Shown in pieces: positions 1 to 11,560 of a stretch of DNA of 64,000 nt. The translations under genes were made by a program, and so were the position numbers. The notes beneath the pieces are model-generated. The model saw nothing but the letters and a program-made list of their open reading frames with translations, did no database searches and was not told where the DNA came from. Source of the stretch: Notospermus geniculatus. Its lineage: Eukaryota > Nemertea > Pilidiophora > Heteronemertea > Lineidae. The DNA is taken from positions 183,838 to 247,837 of the forward strand of contig NMRB01000815.1 in the NCBI GenBank assembly GCA_002633025.1. Direction: 5' to 3'. Position 1 is the first letter of the stretch. Each line of letters begins with the position of its first letter.

Positions 1-412
1 CCTACTCCACCAGCGTGCTCACTTTCCAGAATGGACCTTCCTTACTTTGTGAAAACAAGACGCTTCTTCATCAACATCAAAGAGGTCTTTTTGAAGCTGG
101 TAGCTGAATTGCAAGCATCTTCGGAACAGTATATGTGTATCAGTTTCCACGGTGCTGGATTTGCACCAGCATTCCCATAGTCTTTGCTACTGACAGATAA
201 AGTATAAAGCAAGTTATCCTCTTTATTTCCTATGTTTTCCGTTGTGCAATCTCTTTCTATTAGCTGTAGCTCCAGATCTAAAAAAGAGTTAAAAGTGAGT
301 TTAACACGGATGATGCGCCGTAACTCCTGCATATTGCACACGTTTGTTATATGAAATCAACCGCAAGTAGTCGGTTCTTAATGCACCTCATCACCAAATA
401 TAAAAATAAAAA

Positions 413-522
413 TAAAGGCGCCGCTCCACTGTTTGACAGCAATTATTGCTGTCTGAGAGCAATAATTGACTATCTGACAGCAAACTTTCGATAGAAAACT
501 GTCACGTGGAGCGGCGCCTTTA
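413..522. mobile_element. 110-bp MITE with AAAGGCGCCGCTCCAC ends (unit 1)
   Basis: The termini TAAAGGCGCCGCTCCAC (413-429) and GTGGAGCGGCGCCTTTA (506-522) are perfect inverted repeats. The inside is AT-rich, with repeated CTGTCTGA and GACAGCAA words. Confidence 0.7.
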
Positions 523-853
523 AGAGAGAAATTCTCTCTTTATATTTTTTTTACTCGGGCCGGGGCATTGTTCGTGGGGGCTGACAACATCATACCCCGT
601 ACGTGTCAAGTCCCTGTGCTCACCACTTCTGACAAACAAACTGAACTTACTTTCGTTAGTTAACAATTTGGTTATACATTTTCCTGGACACCAGGCAGTT
701 TCCACCGAGGCTTCTGGAAGGAGCGCGATACAGCCGTTGTTTAGCGACCAAGCTGGACTCCAAGGAAGCCTTCTCTCGTTGCATTTGAAACAAGTAACGC
801 AGATGCCTGAAATTATAAGATCACCACAAGTCGAAATATTATCAACACGTGAA

Positions 854-1430
854 ATGGTCCGTGGACCATGTGCTCACCTGCTGGACATAATAGTGTTATG
901 ACAGAGAGCGGTACATGTCAGTTATGGATCAAGTCATTCCCGAGGTACAGGACTTTGATGGATTTTTGGGTTATGCCACCTGGCGGCCATATTGGATGTC
1001 CGATCGGGCCGAAACTTCACATGCACATAAAGGTCATCTAGAGGGAGCCATTAGAGCGCTCTGGGTCAAGTCGTTCCTGAGTTATAGCACTTGGATGTCC
1101 GACCGGGACGAAACTTCACATTCACATAAAGATCATCTAGAGGGAGCCACATAGCACATTTGAGCGCTTTGGGTGAAGTCGTTCCCGAGTTATAGCACTT
1201 TGATGATTTTCGTGTTATGCCACCTGGCGGCCATATTGGAAGCCAAATCAGGCCGAAATTTGACGTGCACCTAAAGGCCATCTAGAGGTAGGTACATATC
1301 ATGTTTGAGTACCCTCGGTCAAGCCGTTCCTGAGTTATAGCACTAAGGTGATTTTCAGGTTACGCCACCTGATGGCCATATTGGATGTCCGATCGCCTCG
1401 AAACTCGGTATTTTTGAAGGTACCGTCTAA
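854..1430. repeat. palindrome-headed dispersed repeat with internal tandem units (unit 1)
   Basis: It starts at ATGGTCCGTGGACCATGTGC and continues with about four 110-140-bp units containing CACCTGGCGGCCATATTGG, TCGGGCCGAAACTTCACATG and GTCATCTAGAGGGAGCCA. Related heads occur at 10761 and 18843. Confidence 0.55.
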
Positions 1431-3464
1431 TACACGTTTATGCAAAATATGAAGTCGCTCAGTGAAATTATGGCGAACTGTGGCAGGTTTGTTACTTTTG
1501 TATAACTTTGACCTGTGTGACCTTGAAAAGTAGGTCAAATTAAAAACCCGTTAATATGTTATGCATCCTAATTTTATACACCTATGATAAAAAGCTTGAG
1601 AGGATCCAGTTGTTAGTTCAGGAGTTATTGCACTTTTTGTGTTTTTGGTTTTGGCCATCTGGTGGCCACGCCAAGAATCGAATCGGACCGAAACTTGGTG
1701 TCATACCAAGTTTCAGGTCAATAGCCCCAGTGATTACGAAACGTGCCCTGCTAACGGACGACGGACACCGCATCATCGTGTAGCAGATGTAATTTTCTAG
1801 TTTTAAAATGTCATTCCTTTTTTTACTTAAAATGAAGAGATACGATGGCGATAAAAGCAACGTATTTGTGTCAGTTTCCCTGTAGAAAAATGTACAGGAC
1901 ATTTTTTCATGACGCAACGTCAACACCTAAAATGACGTCAAAGACGTCGTTTCGGTACAACCGCTTGCAGCGCCGACCTGTCGGGATAAACCGCAGGCGG
2001 GTTCCCCATTCTCATGACATACCGGTACACTGTGGGACGTATCACGGGAATCTACGTCATACTGATTGACCATACGGGGTGTTGCCTCAGATGGTCCCGG
2101 TCACCTATCCAAGTAACAACCGTGCTTAACGTAGCTTTTAACTGCTAGCTCAGAGGACAACGAGATCATAAATGAAATCCTCCATCGCCGGACGGAGGCT
2201 CTGTGCCATATAAATGGGGTGCAGTACATCATTCCCCCTTCGGACAAAGATTCACTAAAAGAATATTAAGTGACGGCTGTACAACTTTGTTAAATACGTA
2301 GAAAACCTGACGTGATAATATTCACTTGTATACCATCATTTCGATGTGGTTCACAGCCAAATCAAAGCAGGCAATTCATGCCATGGAAGGAGGTAGATAT
2401 GAGCAAATTGCAGGTATGAGCAAATGCAGCAACAATAGGAAATATTTCTTATGACTTTCAACAGAGCGTAATATACTCGCCACATCGACGTTCACACAAA
2501 GGAAAAAAATATCTACCACCTACCTTGGTCTACTAGTCCCAACGTCATCATAGCCAACAGCAGGGTCCGCATGACTGAAGTGTTTTGTAGTTCTTTTTAC
2601 GGATAAAAAGTGTAGCTATATACAGACCGCAGTACCACCGACTGACAAATCGAACAAACCGTTTGGTCGAAAATCATCATCTACCTTCGCCAATGAGAAA
2701 GTGGTCATAACAATTGAATTACAAATGAAAATGTTTCGTAAAGTGCATTACACCCTCGTTACCCGGTGATAATGACTAACTTTGTTAGCTTATAACATGC
2801 TATCCTCTCATCCTAATATTATTGAAACAATTGCATTTAGATTGGTATGAAAGCTTTGTCGTTCTACTTGTTGCGGCAAGTGTTGAGTTGGCTAAAATCT
2901 AAATCGACGGACAGTTTCATTCGTAGCATGTCACGGTTTCCTTAGCAGAAACATGCGGACGTTTTTCGCCATCAAAATGACAGAGTACACATTAAGCCCG
3001 AAAAAGCTCAGCTTTTTACTCTCAGAAAAAATAATACGGATGATCCACCATGTATGTCATATGGGCGGCCATCTTGGAAATCTATTTAAATCGTAAATCA
3101 AACTCAGTATTCGCAGAGCAGAGTGTCTCACTGAACTTGGTTTACAACGAAGGCATTTGGCGCAGACATGAAGAAGAGGACTCATGATTTCAACGTGATA
3201 ATGATTTAGGTATCATGCGGACAGTGAGATGATGTGTAACATTAACTAGTATACTCGGCACGGCTGTCCTCGTCACGCACCATATGATTTGATAAGGGAT
3301 TCACGTGACCAGGAAACCGGTCGTTAAACTCGACCTCGCTTCATCTCCGTCTTTACCTTCAACTTCGCTGATCAGTTTGTTCTCCCACCTCCAAAACCAA
3401 TTTCACGTTAAGCTTTACATACGTGTGGTTTTATCATCATTGGTGCCCGAGAGATCATCAGCCT

Positions 3465-3594
3465 GGGGCCATTTTTATGAAGCCTTCGCAGCTTTGCGTT
3501 CACGCAAATCTATTGTTTGGCTGCACATGCACATGACTGCCTTACAATAGATTTGCATGAACGCAAAGTTGCGAAGGCTTCATTAATATGCCCC
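3465..3594. mobile_element. palindromic MITE with ATGAAGCCTTCGCA ends (unit 1)
   Basis: Long inverted arms: GAAGCCTTCGCA, TTTGCGTTCA, GCAAATCTATTG and their complements, around a GCACATGCACATG centre. Confidence 0.65.
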
Positions 3595-5008
3595 CGTGAT
3601 CACATGAAAAGATGCGGAAAAAGCCAGTCAAAGACATACGTGTACTTGTTAAAGACATTTTTTATTGAGAATAGAACGGTTATGAATTACAGAGACAGAC
3701 TTTAGTTTCCAACAATGACACAAAGTCAAATGTTTACCAACGTTTGGTGGAAATAGGATGGTAACCCTTTCCCCAATGATAAATGGTAAAAACTACGTAA
3801 GGTAACCACCTCTGACTAGCTTTTAGGTCAGTTACAGGGCTTAAAATGAATTTGGTGACTAGGCGTACATGTGCGTACAATAGAATGATAGCGTAGTCGT
3901 TGGCCTAACCAGGAGAAACTCACTATTAACAGTCAGACATTAACACTAAACCCCAGCCATGACACTGCAGTGAGTTTAGCAACCAAAACAAATCAGCCGA
4001 GTCGATTTGGAGCCAGTCTCGGTGAGGCTCTCCGTCGGGTGACAGATGCAACGCCCCATGAAAGCAATGCATGTCTGGAAGTTCCAAGCGAACATCTGCT
4101 TTGGCCTAGGCCCTGTTGTCGTTTCCCCAGAACCGCGAATGAGATCGCAGGATCCCAATATCGCTACCCCAGGTTTATAATGACAAATTCATTCAGCCAA
4201 CACTGTCAGTGAGGGCGTTTGAAAACCAGCCATATTCTTTCCCAGAATAATTACTGTTATATAAGTTTAATAGTATATTCGTAATAGGACTTGATAACTG
4301 CAAGTCGTAATACTATCCCTGAGATTAAAGAAAAAGGCTGCTTGGTGCAAAACTCAGAACTTAACATCATCTTCCCAATGTAACCCCCCCCCCCTTTTCA
4401 ATATCAAAGTGACGAAACCAGATAAGAAGGCCACCAACAGAAATTGCAATGGAGATTTATTCCTGATGGGGTTTGGTTTAAACTCCGTCCGATTCCACCA
4501 TCGCATGACAATAACAATTAAAACGGGACACTAGCAACAAAAGTAATTTACATACGATCATGAGAATCGGACATAGTGTAAACCACAGCCATACAAATAA
4601 ATCGGTCCCGAAATAAATGACATTCTTCTTATTCTTATTACCTGCTGAGATCTTCAATTTTCAGGTTTGCCAACATTTTGGTGAAAAAATGAAACATGAT
4701 GTTACTCTTGTCGTTTAAACTGGGCAGCTTGCTGTGTTGATGCCGTTGTTCTCTGGTAACTTGATCATGTCCACCTGTCGACCGTTGACAAACAAGTTCT
4801 TCATACAACCGACGAACGAGTCATTGGAATTGGTGGCACCTTGAGGTAACGCTGAACCTGAAAATATACGGTTATAAATCGAATGAGTTACAGGAAGTAA
4901 AGTATGGTGCCAATGGTGGAGCTGCCGGCGAGCTGGTGAACTTCAGCCTTGAGGAACACTGCGACCGTCCTCCTATGCTGGCTGTACAATCTAAGGAGCC
5001 CCGTTTCA

Positions 5009-5104
5009 TCATCCTCGCACCCAGGGTCTTCACAACCGACTCCCCTTCTCGCGCTTCATTGAGGGAGGGTACGACCGTAAATGACCTGAGATTCTCAGGA
5101 TGCC
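5009..5104. repeat. dispersed repeat (CATCCTCGCACCCAGGGTCT), LG5 intron, unit 1
   Basis: CATCCTCGCACCCAGGGTCT followed by CACGACCGTAAATGACC-like and GAGATTCTC words; copies at 16272-16367 and 31688-31790. Confidence 0.6.
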
Positions 5105-5688
5105 TTTCGTGGGCTCGCAACAGTAGTTACAGCCGATCGTCATACACGCAATACATGGGGGGGGGGGGCTCAATACTATCGACCTGCAGACGGTATTGGC
5201 AAGGACTCCTTGTATTCAGAAGAGATAGCAATAACTAACTTACTTGGAAAGCCTCCCAGGTACATAGAACTGGTGGTTTCTAGCTGCCTTGTTGCCCCTG
5301 TCTCTATACCGATCTCAGTCTGAGTATGATCCAATTGGATTGTCACCACGTTCTTTATCAGCTCTGCTATGACATTATGCCATTTGTTATCACAAACATT
5401 CATCAACTCATTCGACATGGCACTATACTGACCATGCCTATTTTTGGCAGTAAATTTCACCTGAAATGAATGAGAGAAAGTAATCTAGTTTTGTGGCCAT
5501 TGTATCGTACGTACGCTGGTCAGCCAACACTGACTGCAATCTATGCAGCTCAAGGCATGGTCGGCGTGTTGCACCGACGGACCATGGTCTGCTCGGCAAG
5601 CAAGTATGAATCCACCCAACACGCTGGTTAACAATGGCTTCACGCTCGCGAAGCTTTGTGGAGGCTCTGTTAATCTGCATGTCCGTAA

Positions 5689-5817
5689 GGCCCTGATTAC
5701 ATAGAAGTATACGGTATACGAAAACGCCGGTTAACAATGGTTTCACGGACGTGAATCCATTTAAAGCCTTTGTTAACCGGCGTTTTCGTATACCGTATAC
5801 TTCTATGTAATCGGGCC
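5689..5817. mobile_element. 129-bp palindromic MITE with TAA target duplication (element I, unit 1)
   Basis: Arms share TTACATAGAAGTATACGGTA and a further GCCGGTTAACAA. Outermost bases are GGCCC/GGGCC, flanked by TAA at 5686-5688 and 5818-5820. A three-base TAA duplication fits the PIF/Harbinger superfamily (TWA targets). It lies in the LG5 intron. Confidence 0.75.
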
Positions 5818-5864
5818 TAAACCATACTAGCGTAAGAGGCTTTTGTTCTGAACGTTTTAGATAG

Positions 5865-5980
5865 GACCATATTCTAGAAGCCTCCTTAAGTGTAAGGTCG
5901 ACCTTTAGCTATTGTTTGCAGGGTAGAATACAAAAGATTAAGGTCGACCTTACACTTAAGGAAGCTTCTAGAATACGGCC
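5865..5980. mobile_element. 116-bp palindromic MITE with 5-bp target-site duplication
   Basis: Terminal inverted repeats begin GACCATATTCTAGAAGCC on the left and GGCCGTATTCTAGAAGC when read from the right. It is flanked by GATAG at 5860-5864 and 5981-5985. The direct duplicate has the empty site with a single GATAG at 17133-17137, which fixes both ends. A central TAGCTATTGTTTGCAGG segment recurs in other copies. Confidence 0.85.
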
Positions 5981-6006
5981 GATAGATTTAAACTAAATGC
6001 CTGTAA

Positions 6007-6136
6007 GGCTTCCATTACATAGAAGTATACGGTATACGAAATCGCCGATTAACAATGGTTTCACCGTCGTGAATCCTCGGGAAACCATTGTTAACCGGCG
6101 ATTTCGTATACGGTATACTTCTATGTAACGGAAGCC
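6007..6136. mobile_element. 130-bp palindromic MITE with TAA target duplication (element II, unit 1)
   Basis: Same family as 5689-5817: ends GGCTTCC/GGAAGCC, flanked by TAA at 6004-6006 and 6137-6139; arms ATAGAAGTATACGGTATACG. Two copies about 190 bp apart in one intron. Confidence 0.75.
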
Positions 6137-7017
6137 TAATAGCATGACGCGCCAGTGTGCTGAAGTACATGTATGTGCGTTGAGTATTTCCTGAATGCAT
6201 GCTATGCTTCCCATTTCACTCACAGCCTTCCAAGCTACAAGGTGAGGGGCGAGATTGCAATTAGAGTAGGATGTGTCTTACCCTTCCGTCAAGGATCTCA
6301 AGAGCCAAGGCAGGGTAACCCTCTGGGTTACTTATACTGAGCAGGATTCCATTCAGCCGGTTTGTACGGAAATCTACTCGAGCGTTGTACTCAGGACCAA
6401 CGAAATAATCTTTTTCTGCAATGTAAACAAAGACATGCCTGTTTATAATGCAGCTTCAAGATCTGCATGGACAAAGGTCCAGCAGTTCTGCTTTTGGATT
6501 GGACAAAATAAAGTTTGATGTTGATCACTCACCGAGATATGTTACCCTGGCCTGGCGAGCAATGACCGAAAACCTAACGGCCGACTTTCGCAAGGTACGT
6601 GTATCTCCCATGTCTTCGCAGACTTGGACGAGTTGTCAATAGACCACTTGCGCAAGTCGGCCATTACAGCCAGAAGGTGTCAACAAACCTTGGGCCTAGT
6701 GCATTGTGCCGACGGTAAGCACAGGAGCCAACTAGGCCCCCTAGGGTGAGGTTAATGTTTACACCCTGGGCTGATAAGCGCAAGGGGTCTATGCTAGTGT
6801 GCTGTTACCCGGGAGAAAATATGGCCCTCGGCCTTGGGATTGCGTTCCAGTATGGAAAGCAACAACGACCTCTGGCCAAGGTTACCGACAACCGAATGCT
6901 CGGCCACGCCGACCGCGCGATAAATCAAGATGAAACATTGTCGCCTACAAGACAACATGCCTGTTGCACACGATGAAACAATTTTTTAACAAAATCGATG
7001 ATAAATTCGTTATTATA

Positions 7018-7615
7018 GACAAGTTGCGAAATTAGCGGCCGCCATGTTTTTTGTGGACTTTTTGACATTGCTTGGGTTTTTCAATGGGATTTTACACTGT
7101 CAGAGGCGTTCAAAAAAAGAGAGGTCATGTACAGTAAGCCACTAGAATTACATAAAGATATTTTAGCAAGCAAGCAGCACGGAGAGTAGGGGGTTAAATT
7201 TCTAATACACTATATTATACACAGGAGATGTCATGGCGGATCCCGGATTCCCGGTTTTGACCCTGTACCGATTCTTTGAACCAATATCCTATCGAAATAA
7301 AAGATGCTTTCACCAGAATGCAAGGGGATGCAACGAATCGATGGTAGGGAATGTAACGATCAAAATGAAGTCGCATTTCTGGTGAAAGCATCTTTTATTT
7401 CGATAGGATATTGGTTCAAAGAATCGGTACAGGGTCAAAACCGGGAATCCGGGATCCGCCATGACATCTCCTGTGTATAATATAGTGTATTAGAAATTTA
7501 ACCCCCTACTCTCCGTGCAAGCAGCTAATAAAATACATTCGAATTATATTTGAAAAAGTTCGAAAATTCGGCCAATTCCATAAAAAAATGGCGGCCGCTA
7601 TTTTCGCAACCTGTC
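7018..7615. mobile_element. 600-bp foldback element with nested inverted repeats
   Basis: The inner arms 7177-7318 and 7377-7518 are 142 bp each and essentially perfect reverse complements around a 58-base loop. Outer arms 7018-7058 and about 7579-7615 share GTTGCGAAA and AGCGGCCGCCAT. Regions between inner and outer arms are only weakly complementary, suggesting two insertion events or decay. No transposase is present. The superfamily is not assigned. Confidence 0.75.
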
Positions 7616-8745
7616 TATTCACCAACGTGACTTACCTGCGTCTGAGACCCCTTCGATCCCGAACGAGCTGTTTTCGGTTGGCCGTGTTTAACTGCACACA
7701 CTCTGAATCGACTCCAAAGCTGCCATGTAAGGCAACGCAGAGCAGTCCCCTGCAATATCAGCGACTTCCTTTGACACAAAATGCTGAAACTTCCTACCGA
7801 ATCATCACTGACGTTTGTGACAGGAAAACTCCACAAGCTCCTGTGCGTGCCCCGCTCGTGTTCCCGACCTGGCAGAGAAACCCTTGGGCTCATACCGTAC
7901 CACTGTCAGTAGTGTAGGCCTACACGAGCACGTCCAACAGCATGTACATTTGATGTCACGTACAATTCCTCATGTTCGTAGTCCACGCCCTCGCTGGACT
8001 ATAGGCCTACATCACCGTAATGCGGTTTGATGGCAATCATGCGACTCAGCCACACAATAGATCTATTGGAATGAAAGATACAACAAACCACGGTTATGGG
8101 CTCGATAACCCCAGTAGGGGCCTAGTTGTAGGACCACAAAGAAAATGGAAATAAACGACGGCTTGAATAATTCGTCAAAGTATTGTTTTTCAGATCGATC
8201 TCAGTGACCAAAGGTAGGCCTATTGGCTGACCTCCTGTCACTAAACTTTAGTTGTTGCACAACCCTCGGCAGCCAGTGTCATGGCTGACCGGCTTTAGCT
8301 GACACCATAGCCGTGGTTAGATCTACACTACATAAAAATACCTTCCTTTTCCACGCTGGTGACTCAGATTTTATCGTACGCTATGCACCTACTTCCGGTA
8401 TAGCAGACGAATTTTTTGAAGTACTTGAAAATAACATTTTTAGTACCTTTAGAGATCTGAACCACCCTGCCCCTATCACACACGCAATGAACTCGGAATG
8501 TTGGTCAACGACGCGAAACAGTTTTTGTGAATAATGGAGCCATATTGATCTACGCAGCGAAAGTGCATATAGGAAAAGTAGGTTTCGACTACAGAAATAG
8601 GATTTCTTTCCTTCCAAGGATTCTTAGAAGAATAGTTATCAGACAAATTTATAGTCCAACATATTGTTCATCTACGCTCTAAATGATTTTGATGTAAAGC
8701 CCATACATTTCTGGAAAATCGCATTTTTGAAAAAGTTACCGTACN

Positions 8746-8893
8746 GGCCGTATGCACCAACGAAGATTATCTTGAACTCAGGGTTGAGCCACAACTTTTC
8801 AATTGTTCAAGTTTGCCAAGGCATGGTGTGACAATGGAAAAGTTGTGTCTCAACCCTGAGTTTTTAAGATAATCTTCGTTGGTGCATACGGCC
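8746..8893. repeat. 148-bp hairpin beside a single n
   Basis: The arms begin GGCCGTATGCACCAACGAAG on the left and end with its reverse complement on the right, then continue through CAGGGTTGAG(A)CACAACTTTTC. The n at 8745 sits directly at the left tip, where hairpin DNA commonly breaks assemblies. Confidence 0.7.
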
Positions 8894-9143
8894 CTAATAC
8901 CGGTCGGCGTAGGCCTACATGTATATCCTCGGGCAGAAAACTCACCGAAACACGCGCGCACGCGAGCTACCGGTATCTGCTGAGCAAACGGTCTCGAATG
9001 ACGTTTTGCTCAGCAGAGAGCTTCAGTGTGCGGAAGGCTTCACATGACATAAAACTCATCACACATTGCACCGCATATGAAAGCTTTATTTAATCTTTTC
9101 AACAGCCAATCAAGACACAACAGTGTACCCGAGAGCAATCAAT

Positions 9144-9515
9144 AGCCGTGGTTACACTACATAATTTATTAAAATCCCCGGGTTTTTTGCGGTCACACCT
9201 ATGAACTGCCGGGCTTCAAGAAACCCATGTCTGAAAAACGCGGGTTTATTTAGACAAGGCAATCTCGCCGTGCTTTTCGAAATCCCCGTGTGTTCATTAG
9301 TTCTTCGCACGGCGACAGATGGCGCAGCCATTAAGTGACGTCGTTTTCGCGCCAATTCAGAAATGACCGAAGAGTCAATGTTTGCAGCGCAACTGTCGCC
9401 GGGCTATTAACTACAGTGTATATAGTATTGTGACCTCTCGCCGGGATTTTCGTACACACGGGTTTGACACGGGTCTGGAAAAACCCGGTTATTTTTAAGT
9501 AGTGTAACCACGGCT
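9144..9515. mobile_element. 372-bp element with AGCCGTGGTTACACTAC inverted ends
   Basis: The left end AGCCGTGGTTACACTACATA and the right end AAGTAGTGTAACCACGGCT are inverted repeats; sub-terminal AACCCGG/CCGGGTT words also mirror each other. A related single end occurs at 8309. No coding capacity is seen. Confidence 0.6.
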
Positions 9516-10300
9516 GTTTAGCAACTAGATTAACATTATGATAATTGAAAATAAAGACTGACAGTTAGACGTAGGCAATTACATCACCACCAGTAAACGC
9601 CAAATGTTACTACATGTAAGAAGTGAATGGATATGAACATATTACCACCAGCTCTTTGACTTCCATTGAACTAACTTTCACAGTGGCAATGACATATTCC
9701 GACACCACCTATATCTACAGTCGCGGTCGCTTGCACCCAAAGTGGCCGTATCATAAGAACAAAAAGAATGATGATGTTTTGCAGTCAATGACATCAAATG
9801 TGGAGGGAAATCCAAGGTTTAACATCACGAATGAAACCTGAACACAAGCGAACTGCGTACTCTAGGCTGGTGACGACTACCTAGGGCCTACTCCACCAGC
9901 GTGCTCACTTTCCAGAATGGACCTTCCTTACTTTGTAAAAACAAGACGCTTCTTCATCAACATCAAAGAGGTCTTTTTGAAGCTGGTAGCTGAATTGCAA
10001 GCATCTTCGGAACAGTATATGTGTATCAGTTTCCACGGTGCTGGATTTGCACCAGCATTCCCATAGTCTTTGCTACTGACAGATAAAGTATAAAGCAAGT
10101 TATCCTCTTTATTTCCTATGTTTTCCGTTGTGCAATCTCTTTCTATTAGCTGTAGCTCCAGATCTAAAAAAAAGAGTTAAAAGTGAGTTTAACACGGATG
10201 ATGCGCCGTAACTCCTGCATATTGCACACGTTTGTTATATGAAATCAACCGCAAGTAGTAGGTTCTTAATGCACCTCATCACCAAATATAAAAATAAAAA

Positions 10301-10422
10301 TAAAGGCGCCGCTCCACTGTATGACAGCAATTATTGCTGTCTGAGTTGCTGTCTGAGAGCAATAATTGACTATCTGACAGCAAACTTTCGATAGAAAACT
10401 GTCACGTGGAGCGGCGCCTTTA
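10301..10422. mobile_element. MITE with AAAGGCGCCGCTCCAC ends (unit 2)
   Basis: Counterpart of 413-522, 12 bp longer through an internal repeat of the GCTGTCTGAG word. Confidence 0.7.
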
Positions 10423-10760
10423 AGAGAGAAATTCTCTCTTTATATTTTTTACTCGGGCCGGGGCGTTGTTCGTGGGGGCTGACGACATCATACCCCGTAC
10501 GTGTCAAGTCCCTGTGCTCACCACTTCTGACAAACAAATTGAACTTACTTTCGTTAGTTAACAATTTGGTTATACATTTTCCTGGACACCAGGCAGTTTC
10601 CACCGAGGCTTCTGGAAGGAGCGCGATGCAGCCGTTGTTAAGCGACCAAGCTGGACTCCAAGGAAGCCTTCTCTCGTTGCATTTGAAACAAGTAACGCAG
10701 ATGCCTGAAATTGTAAGATCACCACAAGTCGAAAGATTCTGTGTATTATCAACACATGAA

Positions 10761-11090
10761 ATGGTCCATGGACCATGTGCTCACCTGGTTGGACATAACA
10801 GTGTAATGACAGAGGGAGGTACATGTACATATCAGTTATGAGCAATCTGGTGGGTCAAGTCATTCCCGAGGTACAGGACTTTGATGGAGTTTTGGGTTAT
10901 GCCACCTGGCGGCCATATTGGATGTCCGACCGGGCCGAAACTTCACATGCACATTAAGGTCATCTAGAGGGAGCCACATAGCACATTTGAGCGCTTTGGG
11001 TGAAGTCGTTCCCGAGTTATAGCACTTTGATGATTTTCGTGTTATGTCACCTGGCGGCCATATTGGAAGTCAAATCAGCAGGTTTGTTAC
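10761..11090. repeat. palindrome-headed dispersed repeat (unit 2, fewer internal units)
   Basis: The perfect 16-bp palindrome ATGGTCCATGGACCAT at 10761-10776 is followed by fewer GGCGGCCATATTGG units than in unit 1, a contraction of tandem units. Confidence 0.55.
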
Positions 11091-11276
11091 TTTTGTACAA
11101 CTTTGACCTCTGTGACCTTGAAAAGTAGGTCAAATCAAAAACCCGTTAAATATGTTATGTATCCTAATTTTATACACCTATGATAAAAACTTGGAGATGA
11201 TCCAGTTGTTAGTTCAGGAGTTATTATGGTTTCCAATCTCAAGATCGGAAACCATATAGTGTTTGGTCGTGGTGTC

Positions 11277-11325
11277 TGTCTGTGTGTGTGTGTGTGTCTG
11301 TGTGTCTGTCTGTCTGTTCAGTCTG
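11277..11325. repeat. TG/TCTG microsatellite
   Basis: Alternating TG and TCTG units, about 50 bp, in the unit 2 insert. Confidence 0.9.
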
Positions 11326-11560
11326 TCACACCTGTAACTTTGTTCCTGCAAGAGCTACAGACCTGGAAATGTGACCTACCCCCAGGTTTCATGACCTGAG
11401 CTACAAGATGGAATGAAAATTTCCAGTCTCCGATACCTGGTTCATGGTGAAATTGACATATCAAAAGTTGAGATTTTGTCTGTCACACTTTTGTTTCTTG
11501 AATAACTTGTCTCCGACGCCAGGTAGAGCACTAGCAACAAGTTCCTTCCCTATGTTTATG

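Larger units (their letters stand above)
4715..6415 (-). pseudogene. duplicated laminin alpha LG5 exons (3'-end fragment)
   Basis: Exons 6282-6415, 5244-5460 and 4715-4857 repeat the last three laminin exons almost base for base, with the same lengths, splice sites and stop. Upstream, similarity ends at 6536, at the splice donor of the preceding LG4 exon, and unrelated DNA follows, so no LG4 or earlier exon is attached. As placed it is a promoterless 3' fragment. The reading frames are undamaged, so it may instead be the second allele inserted by the assembler. A matching candidate polyadenylation word is at 4456-4461. Confidence 0.8.
1..6536. repeat. direct duplication, unit 1 (partner 9887-17680)
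   Basis: From the first base of the window, the sequence matches 9887 onward base for base over long stretches, ending at 6536/17680 within the last bases of the LG4 exon. Differences are scattered substitutions plus indels: a 116-bp palindromic element only in unit 1 (5865-5980), and inserts only in unit 2 near 11225-12480, 14370-14455 and 14729-15103. Apart from the LG5 exons and transposable elements listed here, I see no gene in 1-4714. Confidence 0.88.
6537..9886. other. gene-free spacer between the two duplication units
   Basis: About 3.35 kb with no convincing coding region; the ORFs present are short, overlap palindromes and have no recognisable domain. It contains a 600-bp foldback (7018-7615), a 148-bp hairpin (8746-8893) beside a single n, and a 372-bp element with AGCCGTGG ends (9144-9515). 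The dense inverted repeats suggest a transposon graveyard. Confidence 0.6.

Noticed and set aside
7588-7917. 109-residue ORF in the spacer
   Set aside because: It overlaps the foldback arm, has a same-length ORF on the other strand, and shows no domain.
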